Of a DNA stretch of 64,000 nucleotides, positions 29,720-38,377 are shown one piece after another. Source of the DNA: Saccharomycopsis malanga (lineage: Eukaryota > Ascomycota > Saccharomycetes > Ascoideales > Saccharomycopsidaceae); assembly GCA_004014935.1 (NCBI GenBank), contig CP025322.1, forward strand, positions 3,038,001 to 3,102,000, given 5' to 3'. Made by a program: the position numbers and the translations under genes. The notes under the pieces were generated by a model. That model was given only the letters and a program-made list of their open reading frames with translations, was not told the origin of the DNA and ran no database searches. Position 1 is the stretch's first letter. Each line of letters opens with the position of its first letter.

Positions 29720-30703
29720 TTACAATTCATCTCTTTTACCAATTTTGCTATCGTAAACGCCACTTGCGATTTTTTTCAAGCCCTGTATGTAGGACATTGA
29801 TGCTCCGAGAGAGTTATCTTTGCAATTGGTGCCTACAGTGACATCCCAGGCACCAAATCCCATAAAGAGATCGTTTAATTTCTTGTTAGCTACTTTCTGG
29901 AGAAGCTTGTCGAGTTTAATGTGCCACTCGTTGCTGCAGTCAGCCTGTAGAGTCAAGAAGATTTTCAAGTTCTTCAGCTTGGATGTTTTCTTGACAAAGT
30001 TTGTCCAGGTCTCCCAAGAGCCATCAAAACCTTTACTTCCTATGGTACAGGAAGGATTACTGTAAAACTGCATGAACATGTAGTCCAAGTTCACATCACC
30101 ATCTATCATGACTTGGAAAACGTTGTCATCTGGGTAGAAACACTGAGGACAAGCTGTCAAGATCAATTTTTTAGAAGTCCATATCTGGCGTAATTTTTTG
30201 AAGAGAGCAATCTGTCCTTTTTGGTTTCTGTTTTCCACATCCAAATCAAAACCGTCGATTTCAACATCAGGGCCAAACACCTTGGCTACCTTTGGATTTC
30301 CTTTAGGATTGAACATGTCATAAAGCAACTGAGCTGCCTTTTCCCCATCAGCGTCAGACGTGAGCCCAAAGTTACTCATACGCAAATCTCCACCAATGGA
30401 AAGCAAAACTTTGACCCCCAAACTCTGGCATTTCTTAATGTCTGCTGCAATTAGTGGACATTCTGGTCCCCAGCAAGCATTTCCAAAGTTGAACCCTATT
30501 TTGGTGGAAGTCACCACATTGAGAAACGAGATCAACACAATATCGATGCTTCCGCCCTCGCAATAAGAGCCCAAAGATCCTTGGTTTGCTCCTTGGCCCC
30601 AATAAACAGCAACGTTATTATGGGAGTTTGGATCAAACGCGGCAAACACGAATGCCATATTCAATATGGCAGGCGCCAATATCGTTCTCCAGTTTACTTT
30701 CAT
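29720..30703 (-). CDS. GH18 chitinase with C-terminal RDEL (chitinase 2)
   Basis: A 327-residue class III chitinase, the close paralog of 499-1473. Signal peptide (about 1-21), NVAVYWGQGANQGSLGSYC opening, SIGGD core strand and intact DGFDLDVE catalytic motif. It ends GKRDEL, like chitinase 1, and lacks the Ser/Thr-rich tail of chitinase 3. The open frame extends to a TTG at 30721, but the first ATG is at 30703 (MKVNWRTIL) and gives a normal signal peptide. Serine (AGT, 30422-30424) occupies the position of the CTG codon in chitinase 1. Enzyme family is firm; the tail suggests ER retention or Kex2-type trimming. Confidence 0.92.
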   Translation of the reverse strand: MKVNWRTILAPAILNMAFVFAAFDPNSHNNVAVYWGQGANQGSLGSYCEGGSIDIVLISFLNVVTSTKIGFNFGNACWGPECPLIAADIKKCQSLGVKVLLSIGGDLRMSNFGLTSDADGEKAAQLLYDMFNPKGNPKVAKVFGPDVEIDGFDLDVENRNQKGQIALFKKLRQIWTSKKLILTACPQCFYPDDNVFQVMIDGDVNLDYMFMQFYSNPSCTIGSKGFDGSWETWTNFVKKTSKLKNLKIFLTLQADCSNEWHIKLDKLLQKVANKKLNDLFMGFGAWDVTVGTNCKDNSLGASMSYIQGLKKIASGVYDSKIGKRDEL

Positions 30704-32611
30704 ATTTTTGGTAGTAATCAACTGCGTTTATTAACGAATAGCTACTTTATCTCCATTGTTCAATATATTAGGGCGACCTTACAAGTATTAATACTCTTAT
30801 GACCTTAGCTAGCCTAACAATGTTTCATCATGGAAATTACAGTCTTTACAATTGCTGCCATCTTGCCAGACTAGCATGCAATGAGTCTCAATAACAGTTC
30901 CTATTTCAAACCTCTTGCATAGGCTTAGTCTGGTATTCGCCTTTATTTGAAACTTCATTTTCTAATATACGTCAGACTTAAAACCACACTAACGTACGAA
31001 ACTGCTCATAACATCCATTAACACTCTCGCTCTCCCACCCATCTACACGTGCGACTGATGTTTTACTAGATAGAATGAAAACTATACCATTGTAACTTAT
31101 ATATTATCATTCAATACAGTTGAAATATTCTTTATTAAAGGTCTGAAAAAACACTGCTGCGTATATATGTACGATACTGTGGGTATATGCGAGTCAATAT
31201 AATGTATGCCAACGGCTTGGGTGCCATAGTCCTGATTTGAAGAAGCAGGCAGCAATAGAAACTGTTTTCTAGATGCCAAAGACTAATTTTAAGCTGATAG
31301 AATGTATTAGTGCCTCATAAATTTTACCTGTTGGGCTTGTTATTGGCAAATGACAAGATTAAAGCCAATAGAAGATTGTACGAGAATATAGTGTTTGAAC
31401 AGCTTAAAGACAGCTAGTAGAAGTATTATATAAAGAATTTAAAAGAAAATAAACATTTTTTCACAATTGCTTGCTATGTACCCATCTATCGAGCCTTCTA
31501 CTACACCTACAAGCCACGAGGCCTTTTGTAGAGGCAGATAAACCCACTATATATCACATATATGTTTCAATTTCTGTACTTATCCTAATGATCATGTCTT
31601 ACTTGACAAGTGCAGACAATTTCAGACAAAGGCCATCTGTTATGGCATCAAGAATTACGTTTTAGTAAAAATATTCGGCCTAAAACGGAAGATATAAGAA
31701 AACCCGGTTCGAGAGATGATTTACAGATCTGCATTTGTAGTGTAATATATCTACCTAAAGCGGAACCAGTACAGATAATTTGGCGTGTCTCCGGATTCAG
31801 ACTCCACCCTTAAAGGGAAACTAGCTTTCCTAATGGACAATGTTTTATGTACAAAGTGTATATTCTGTAGGCTTCACTTCTATGTCTATTTTGCAGAAAT
31901 TTGAAAAACATTTACATGACATGAGGGAAGGAGATCCAGCTACTGATCATATGCCAAACAGTAAAGCCTTCAAACAGGACAATTGGCCCAATACTTAGCC
32001 ATGGCTATGAGATTACAGTCTGTCAGTACGGATCAACCTTTAGCACGGTGTCAGCTTTGGCGTGAGAATCGCATGGAGCCACGCATACGGCTGCGAACAG
32101 GTGCTTGTAATTGCCAAACGGCCCTGTACAGGATGCAGGAGAATGCTGGGAGCAGGTGACTATGACTATGTAATAACAACTTTAATAGATCTCAGTACAA
32201 TAGATCTCAGTACAATAATTGTTTATTGGAAAAGAGGCAATGGTTATTGTTAATTATTATCAGGACATAATGTTCCTTCCAAAGCAGTTTTCGAGGAGTA
32301 GGGACACACCTTGAGCTGTCCTTGCCTGCGGAAGGACGCAAGTGCCTGCGCCCTTTAGAGTGGGAAAAACGCGCTTGGTCGCGCGCTGCGCGTAGCCCGA
32401 CGCACGTTATGCTGCAAGCTTGCATTCTTCATGCAATGAACCGCTTTTGATGGGATTTAATAAATACCAGCATTATCCAATATATTAGCCATGGCTTATT
32501 GATTTACTTGTGTTTCTGAAAGCCAATTGGAGCTGTGTTGATATCAAAGTGCTGTTGTTTGTGTTGGTCTGTTTTCTATAGTAAATCTGTTCATTAGCAG
32601 CAAATCTAAAA
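30704..32611. other. Intergenic region, about 1.9 kb
   Basis: Divergent promoters of chitinase 2 and the coiled-coil gene. No protein gene is supported; short frames at 31471-31813 and 32062-32253 lack family features. A tandem repeat lies at 32184-32213, and a compact GC-rich stretch (about 32330-32410, with CGCGCTTGGTCGCGCGCTGC) stands out from the AT-rich surroundings. Confidence 0.5.
32184..32213. repeat. 15-bp perfect tandem duplication
   Basis: AATAGATCTCAGTAC occurs twice head to tail at 32184-32198 and 32199-32213, followed by AATAATT. Confidence 0.85.
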
Positions 32612-33607
32612 ATGTTCTCTCTTTTCAGCAAACAGAGCGATAAAGATAGTCTTGCTCCTCCTGTGCTGCCTTTGGATAGGGTTCCTTCCAATGGCACCAA
32701 GATGAGTCTTCAAAGAAAGGCCACCGTGACTTCTGGCATCAAGGCAGAGCAGGAAAGATCGGATATTCTTCAAGAACAAATTGTTCTTCTTTCAGAAAAA
32801 GCGGCCCAGGCGTACGATAAAGTGGCTGAAACTGAGGCTGAAAATCAACGACTTGTAGAGAAAGTTAAGAATCTTGAAGCTTTACTCAAGGAGAAAAGCC
32901 ATCTTAGTAAAAGAAAGACCAGCAATCAAGAGCTTCTTGATCTCAAAATAAAGAACAACACTTTGAATGACACTATACTTTCTCAGAACATAGAGCTTAC
33001 AAAGTTGAAAAAAGAAAACCATTCTCTCAAATCTCTCAACTCCACGTTTGTTGAAAAGACAAACTCCTTGGAAAAGATCAATAAAGATCTCACTATCAAG
33101 AACAAAGAGCTTCTGGTTGAAACAGCACAGCTACAGTCTCAATGTAACGATTTGCAGAGTCTGCAACCTACTTCAAGCAATAATGCGCATGAACGTGAAA
33201 ACTCCATCTCTTCTGTATCTTCCAAAGGATCTACCATGTTTAGTTTCACCAGAAACTCCTCCACTGAGGACGTCAACAGACTGGCATTGTCTCCGGTTGG
33301 AAACAGCACCAACAACCATGATATTATTGCTGAGTTGAACAAAAAGCTTTCTGCCATCAAAAAAGAGACGGAAACCTTGTCACACCAACTCGGCCTTGAA
33401 AAGGCTAAGAAATGTGCAATTCTCGAAAATTACAACAGTTTCCAGGAGAAAACTGCCATGTTGGCAAACTTCAATGCCAATTACATAAAGCAACTCAACG
33501 GGAAAATTGATCAAATGAAAAGAAATGAAACTTTGCTCAAATCCAAAATCGATTTGATGCAAACTAATATGGCCATTATACTGTCCAACAAAAACACAAC
33601 CTTTTAG
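32612..33607 (+). CDS. Coiled-coil protein, function not recognised
   Basis: 331 residues, mostly predicted coiled coil: heptad-rich from about 45 to 195 (EQERSDILQEQIVLLSEKAA onward) and again from about 235 to 325. A Ser/Thr/Asn-rich linker (about 190-235) separates them. The N-terminus MFSLFSKQSDKDS is short and polar; there is no signal peptide or membrane helix. The order basic N-terminus, long coiled coil, Ser-rich linker is loosely like the mRNA-transport adaptor She3, but I cannot support that assignment and give no symbol. Clear 5' ATG at 32612. Confidence 0.7.
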   Translation: MFSLFSKQSDKDSLAPPVLPLDRVPSNGTKMSLQRKATVTSGIKAEQERSDILQEQIVLLSEKAAQAYDKVAETEAENQRLVEKVKNLEALLKEKSHLSKRKTSNQELLDLKIKNNTLNDTILSQNIELTKLKKENHSLKSLNSTFVEKTNSLEKINKDLTIKNKELLVETAQLQSQCNDLQSLQPTSSNNAHERENSISSVSSKGSTMFSFTRNSSTEDVNRLALSPVGNSTNNHDIIAELNKKLSAIKKETETLSHQLGLEKAKKCAILENYNSFQEKTAMLANFNANYIKQLNGKIDQMKRNETLLKSKIDLMQTNMAIILSNKNTTF

Positions 33608-34003
33608 TTCTCTCCACTGCACCTTATATTATCTAATCACCCTTTCTTCACGATACCCCAATTCTTTATGAGCCATCTCCCGCAGACTTTTCTAGTACAT
33701 AATACGTTTTCCACTTCTTCTCTGTTTTATTATCAACTTTTATTATTTTTTTCAACCACAGGCAAGTTTGCTACGTTTTTTATATTCTACAGGATTGCCC
33801 TCTATTTATTCGACAGGATTGCTACACATTCTTTATTCCACAGTACTGCTCTCTCTATTTATTCTACCTGTTTTGCTTCTAGTGCAAATTTTATAGACTT
33901 TTTCAACATATTCTGCTGTAGAACACCTGTCATTCTGATCCACATTAGATGGCTTCAATCGATTATCGCATTCTTTGCAGTTGAATCATAATAATATTTA
34001 AAA

Positions 34004-34300
34004 GGGAAGCCGTATGGCTCAGTGGCCAGTGCTTTCGGAGAAGATAGAAAAGACTTGATAGGAACCCGGGTTCGATTCCCAAAGCAAACACTTTTTACGA
34101 TGCTGAACAAGCAAGTGTAACTGTCTGAAACCCGACCTAGGCAAAGGCGTAGTGCTTACTTTCGACCAATTGGATGACAAGATGACGATATATAAGATTA
34201 TTATCAATAGGACATGATTGGGCTTTACCAAGTGCCATTAGCACGTATATACAAAACTGATATGTACTGGGCTCGAAATATAAGATATAATTATAATTAA
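34004..34300 (+). mobile_element. tRNA-derived SINE, best full-length copy
   Basis: About 297 bp. A box TGGCTCAGTGG (about 34015-34025), CTTTCGGAGAAG, CCGGGTTCGATTCCC containing the B box (34067-34080), CAAACACTTTTTACGATGCT, then the long central body, TTGGGCTTTACCAAG, the 3' segment CTGATATGTACTGGGCTCG and an AT-rich tail. Short similar flanks (TTTAAAAGGGAA, TTCAAAAGAAAA) are a doubtful duplication. Confidence 0.8.
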
Positions 34301-34404
34301 TTCAAAAGAAAATGAAACTTCCTTACCATGAAAAAAATTAGATTCAGATTTATGAAGAAAATTATGTTTAGAAACTATCAAATTTGTTTTGTCGAGTATT
34401 TCTC

Positions 34405-34618
34405 CCAGTTTGGCCAGAATGGCTCTTTCGAAAAAGAGAACAAGACCTGGCAGGATAGTTCAATCGCTAGTACTCTCGAAACAACCTGACAGGCACAAGA
34501 GTTCGATTCCTGGCACGAACACTTTTTACTCGCTATTTTTACAATGTAAATCCCTTTAGACATGGTGCTGTATATATGAAACTAAGATACATTGGGCTCG
34601 AAATATGAGATTGCTACT
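34405..34618 (+). mobile_element. tRNA-derived SINE, short-body subfamily
   Basis: Head with AATGGCTCTTTCG and GACCTGGCAGG, a second GCTAGTACTCTCG part, B box GAGTTCGATTCC (about 34499-34510), CACGAACACTTTTTACTCGC, then directly AATCCCTTTAGACATGG and the 3' segment. The central body is absent, as in 2587-2917. Confidence 0.72.
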
Positions 34619-34642
34619 ATAAATTTTCCCCCATAATTCACC

Positions 34643-34670
34643 CCTTCGGGGGGATCAATTGCCCCGAAGG
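34643..34670. promoter_or_regulatory. Perfect 9-bp inverted repeat upstream of oxygenase-like gene
   Basis: CCTTCGGGG (34643-34651) and CCCCGAAGG (34662-34670) are exact inverted copies separated by 10 bp, 150 bp upstream of the ATG at 34822. The dyad could be a dimeric zinc-cluster factor site. It also overlaps a stress-element-like CCCCT. Function is inferred from symmetry and position only. Confidence 0.5.
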
Positions 34671-34821
34671 CTCGTAAATGAAACTACTCTTACCCTCTTA
34701 CTTATTAGCGGGCTGGCCACTAAAAGTATTCATTATCTATAGATACTTGGTATCAGTGAGTTTAAAGAATAGTGTAGTTTATACAAAGTAGAGTGGATAA
34801 AGATAAGCACATTGTGAAATA

Positions 34822-35952
34822 ATGACAAACACAGCAGTGAAAATTTCACTTTCTGATCTACAATCTGGAAAATTTGACCATTTACTTGATGAAGCTTTTG
34901 GGCCGGATTCTCTAGGAATCATTCTTATCTCAGATTTGCCTACAGAATATAAAGATCTCAGAAAAAGAGTGCTAAGATCGGCTTCGTTGTTGGCAAAGCT
35001 TGATGACGAAATCTTGAAGCTGATGGAATGTCCAGAGGCATATTGGCTAGTTGGATGGTCTTTAGGCAAAGAGAAACTCACAATCAAGACTAAAAAAGAA
35101 GGTGTGCAAAGTGCATCTGAGGATGATTACGAAATTACAAAGAAACCGGATTATTTCAAAGGATCGTATTATATCAACTGTTCGTTTTTCAAAGATGCAA
35201 AACTTGAAGGGCCTCCAGAGGAAGAATGTGCAAAATTCGAGCAGCACAAGGCTTATACTACTTTGAACAGATGGCCCACGCTAGCAGAGGCCAAGTTTGA
35301 AGTGATGAAAGATTTTGAGGCAAATTGTAAAAAACTCTGCAATTTGATCATTTCCATCTCATTGGTTGTAGCTAAATCTTGTGATAAGTTCATCGGCAGC
35401 AACTTGGATAGCGAGTTTCCTCCTGGCTATCTTGAATCGGTGGTGAGAAACACATACACCACCAAGGCAAGACTTCTCCATTATTATCCAAAGACAGAAT
35501 CCGAAACCAAACAAGAAAGCGAAAACACTTGGTGTGGCGAACATTTGGATCACAGTTGTCTTACTGGTTTGACCTCCGCCATGTTTCTCGATGAATCTAA
35601 AATAAAAAGCAAGTCTCTTTGGGAACTCAGTCAGCTGGATTTGGAAACCGATTTGCAAGAGTTGGATGCTTCCCCTGATGCTGAAGCAGGCTTGTATATC
35701 AAAAATAGACACGGCCAGGTGGTCAAAGTGTCCATTCCTAAAGATTGTCTTGCTTTCCAAACTGGCTCTGCCTTGCAGGAGATTTCCCAAAACAAATTCA
35801 AGGCTGTTCCTCATTATGTGAAAGGTTGCAATGTTGCCAATATTGCAAGAAACACCTTGGCTGTGTTCTGTCAGCCAAACTTGGGCGACAAGGTTAATGC
35901 ATCAGAAACCTTTTCCCAGTATGCTGACAGAATATTAAATGCAAACCATTGA
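34822..35952 (+). CDS. 2-oxoglutarate/Fe(II) oxygenase-like protein
   Basis: 376 residues with the layout of the isopenicillin-N-synthase-like dioxygenase family found widely in fungi. The N-terminal region begins with LGIILISDLP (a DIOX_N-like start, about 31-40). Iron-ligand candidates are His241-x-Asp243 (GEHLDHSCLTGL) and His331 (AVPHYVKG). The 2OG-binding RxS position after the last His reads RNT, so cosubstrate binding may be altered. No signal peptide, so likely cytosolic. Substrate unknown. A SINE starts five bases after the stop codon and could contribute to the 3' UTR. Family assignment is moderately sure. Confidence 0.75.
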   Translation: MTNTAVKISLSDLQSGKFDHLLDEAFGPDSLGIILISDLPTEYKDLRKRVLRSASLLAKLDDEILKLMECPEAYWLVGWSLGKEKLTIKTKKEGVQSASEDDYEITKKPDYFKGSYYINCSFFKDAKLEGPPEEECAKFEQHKAYTTLNRWPTLAEAKFEVMKDFEANCKKLCNLIISISLVVAKSCDKFIGSNLDSEFPPGYLESVVRNTYTTKARLLHYYPKTESETKQESENTWCGEHLDHSCLTGLTSAMFLDESKIKSKSLWELSQLDLETDLQELDASPDAEAGLYIKNRHGQVVKVSIPKDCLAFQTGSALQEISQNKFKAVPHYVKGCNVANIARNTLAVFCQPNLGDKVNASETFSQYADRILNANH

Positions 35953-35956
35953 TTCT

Positions 35957-36092
35957 GATAGGCCGGTGGCCAGTGGTCTGGGAGAAGAGAAAGGACCCGG
36001 CAGGCTCACGAGTGAGCCAACTATGATTAAAAGGATATCATTGGGCTTTACCAAGTCACCTTACTGGGCTTGATATATAAGATATAATTTAT
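35957..36092 (+). mobile_element. SINE, short form lacking B-box region
   Basis: Head (GGTGGCCAGTGG, GGGAGAAGAGAAAGGACC), GAGCCAACTATGATTAAAAG, GGGCTTTACCAAGTC and TTACTGGGCTTGATATATAA. Begins 5 bp after the stop of the oxygenase-like gene. Confidence 0.72.
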
Positions 36093-36552
36093 GCAGACCT
36101 TTATTTAACTTTATAGACTGGTGTTCTTAAACGTTCTACGTTGAATAGAGATTAGTTTGGCCATTTCTATTCATATTTGGCATATACACAGTTGTAGCTG
36201 CAATTCAGCACTAAATTCTCATGTTCTTTGAAGCATACCAGAAAGTCCTGGCTTTTAGGCTGAAATATGGGGCGCTATAATAAAACACCCCATCAGTTTT
36301 CCATGGCGAAAAGACTGTTGGAACACTACCATAGGACAGTACGGTCAATTCGGGGGAATCAAGTCCAGAATAAGAACTTACAACGTCAAAGAAATGAATT
36401 AGTGGCGCTTCATAAAGCAGCTAGTCATAGGTGAATTTCTATTTACAACAATCTAACGCTAAGAAATGTTTGGTGATTTTTGATGCTTCGATACCATTTT
36501 CAACTACGAACAATTTGCACTTTTCCAGTTTATAACCAGTACAAGTATACCA

Positions 36553-36594
36553 ATTAATATCATATATTTCAAGCCCAGTACATATCAATTTCGT
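36553..36594 (-). mobile_element. 5'-truncated SINE tail
   Basis: AATTAATATCATATATTTCA then AGCCCAGTACATATCAATTT, minus orientation, between AAGTATAC at 36544-36551 and 36598-36605 (a probable short duplication). The flanks also form a TATAACCAGT/ACTGGTTATA inverted pair. Confidence 0.65.
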
Positions 36595-36639
36595 ATAAGT
36601 ATACTGGTTATAAAAAAAAAGGGCCTACCTCACTGGGGG

Positions 36640-36735
36640 GACATGCATACCCATGCACGAATGGCCGTATATTTATGCACGCGCAGGGTGAATGTGCAGA
36701 ATGCGGCGGATGGGTGCAGTCGACATGCAGCCTCT
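36640..36735. promoter_or_regulatory. GC-rich upstream block of chitinase 3
   Basis: Contains repeated CATGCA/TGCAC/GTGCAG motifs (GACATGCATACCCATGCACG near 36641) amid AT-rich DNA, 200-290 bp before the chitinase 3 ATG. Resembles the 5671-5795 block. Confidence 0.4.
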
Positions 36736-36931
36736 TGAATAAACAATATGCCGAGGAGTATGAAGAATAGAAGACCCAAATTGCCGTTTTGAAATAGGGC
36801 TACCTACACAGGCAAGAGAATGGAGTAAATATGGGTAATATATAAAAAGGATTTTCCCTGTCATCATGTGTAATGGCCTCTGGGTTGGGTAGCAAGCCAT
36901 TTTGTATTATTAAAATCTTTTATATACTGCA

Positions 36932-38206
36932 ATGATGAACTTGTTCGCATTGGCTATACTTATAGTGTCATTTCTGTTTTACCAGGCCCAAGCAGCCTAC
37001 GAGCCAGACGGGCAAAATATTGCCTTGTATTGGGGTGCAGGAGGTGGACAGGAACGTTTAGGATATTACTGCAAGTCTGGAGCAGCCGACATTATCATGA
37101 TATCTTTTCTAAACAGCTACAGTGCTGATAAAGCAACTTTCAACTTTGGAAACGCCTGTTCAGGAGACACATGCCCACAGATTGAGGAGGATATCAAGAT
37201 GTGTCAATCATTAGGAATAAAGGTTCTTTTGAGTTTTGGCGGTGACGATCGTCGGGGTAAATATGGATTGAAGAATGAGCTTGAAGGCGAAAGTTTGGCC
37301 CAAGTTGTTTATGATATGTTTAATCCGGCAGGCAAAGAATCCGTAACTAAGCCGTTTGGAACTGCGGAGATCGATGGCATTGATTTTGACATTGAAAACC
37401 ATAACGACAAAGGTTTGGCTGCTTTGGTGACCAGATTGAGAACGTTGTGGACATCCAAAAAGTTGCTTGTTTCTGCATGTCCCCAATGTCCTTATCCAGA
37501 CAAAAACGTACTCAACTTGTTGCAGGATAAGAATGCACAGGTTGACTTGGCCTTTATCCAGTACTACAATAATGGCTGTGCCCTTAAAAACGCTGGCACG
37601 TTTGAGAAAAACTGGAAAGTATGGGAAAACTTCCAAGAGACCTTGGCTGGAAACCCAAACTTGAAGTTGTACATTGGATTGTCTGCCTCTACAAGCTCGG
37701 GCTATACGAGAAAAGCAGATTACATTGACTCCACCTCTAAAGAGTCCAGAAAGTTCAAAAACTTTGGCGGTTTTTTTCTATGGGATGCAGTCAGTGGATT
37801 TGCCAACATTGATAAAGACACTGGTTTGAATTATGTGTATGGAATTCGAAATATCATCAGAAATGAGAAGACAGTTACCACAACAATTGCTACCACCTCC
37901 GTTTCTAGCACTGATTATCCTACCACTGCTGTCACCACTGTTTCTTCTGTCTACACCACCACTTCTTCATCTTCCACCTTTGAAACAACTGCTGAATCCA
38001 CGCTCACCACCAAATACTTTGCAATCTCCAAATCCGAATCTGCTAGCACCACCACCATGGTCTATTTGGTCGAGACCTCTGCACCAAATCAAAAGAGATT
38101 GGTCACCACTGAATATTACAATCCTTTAATCGAATTTAGTAATACAAAAGTGACCACTATAGTCTCAACAATCAATTCTCCATCTTTATACTCATCACTG
38201 GTTTGA
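36932..38206 (+). CDS. GH18 chitinase with Ser/Thr-rich tail (chitinase 3)
   Basis: 424 residues. Signal peptide (about 1-21), NIALYWGAGGGQERLGYYC opening, SFGGD core and DGIDFDIE catalytic motif with the Glu intact. The GH18 domain ends near 310, followed by a ~110-residue Ser/Thr-rich, probably O-mannosylated, tail. That tail ends SLYSSLV, with no GPI-type hydrophobic end and no RDEL. This is the layout of secreted or wall-associated yeast chitinases such as those used in cell separation, minus a visible chitin-binding domain. A tandem ATG ATG starts the frame; the first is used. No CTG codon was noticed in frame. Confidence 0.92.
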   Translation: MMNLFALAILIVSFLFYQAQAAYEPDGQNIALYWGAGGGQERLGYYCKSGAADIIMISFLNSYSADKATFNFGNACSGDTCPQIEEDIKMCQSLGIKVLLSFGGDDRRGKYGLKNELEGESLAQVVYDMFNPAGKESVTKPFGTAEIDGIDFDIENHNDKGLAALVTRLRTLWTSKKLLVSACPQCPYPDKNVLNLLQDKNAQVDLAFIQYYNNGCALKNAGTFEKNWKVWENFQETLAGNPNLKLYIGLSASTSSGYTRKADYIDSTSKESRKFKNFGGFFLWDAVSGFANIDKDTGLNYVYGIRNIIRNEKTVTTTIATTSVSSTDYPTTAVTTVSSVYTTTSSSSTFETTAESTLTTKYFAISKSESASTTTMVYLVETSAPNQKRLVTTEYYNPLIEFSNTKVTTIVSTINSPSLYSSLV

Positions 38207-38377
38207 TCTTATTTTGAGAAAATGCTGGTCTTTTTCTCTTTAGTATATCTTCATTTCTTTACTTTTACTTTTACTATTACTATTTATCTTTTCTTAAAAT
38301 TCTTGGTACTCTTTTATTTTTTCGATCATCAATACCTTCTAATTCAAAACTTTCAATAGACTTTCTTCTTATCTACA

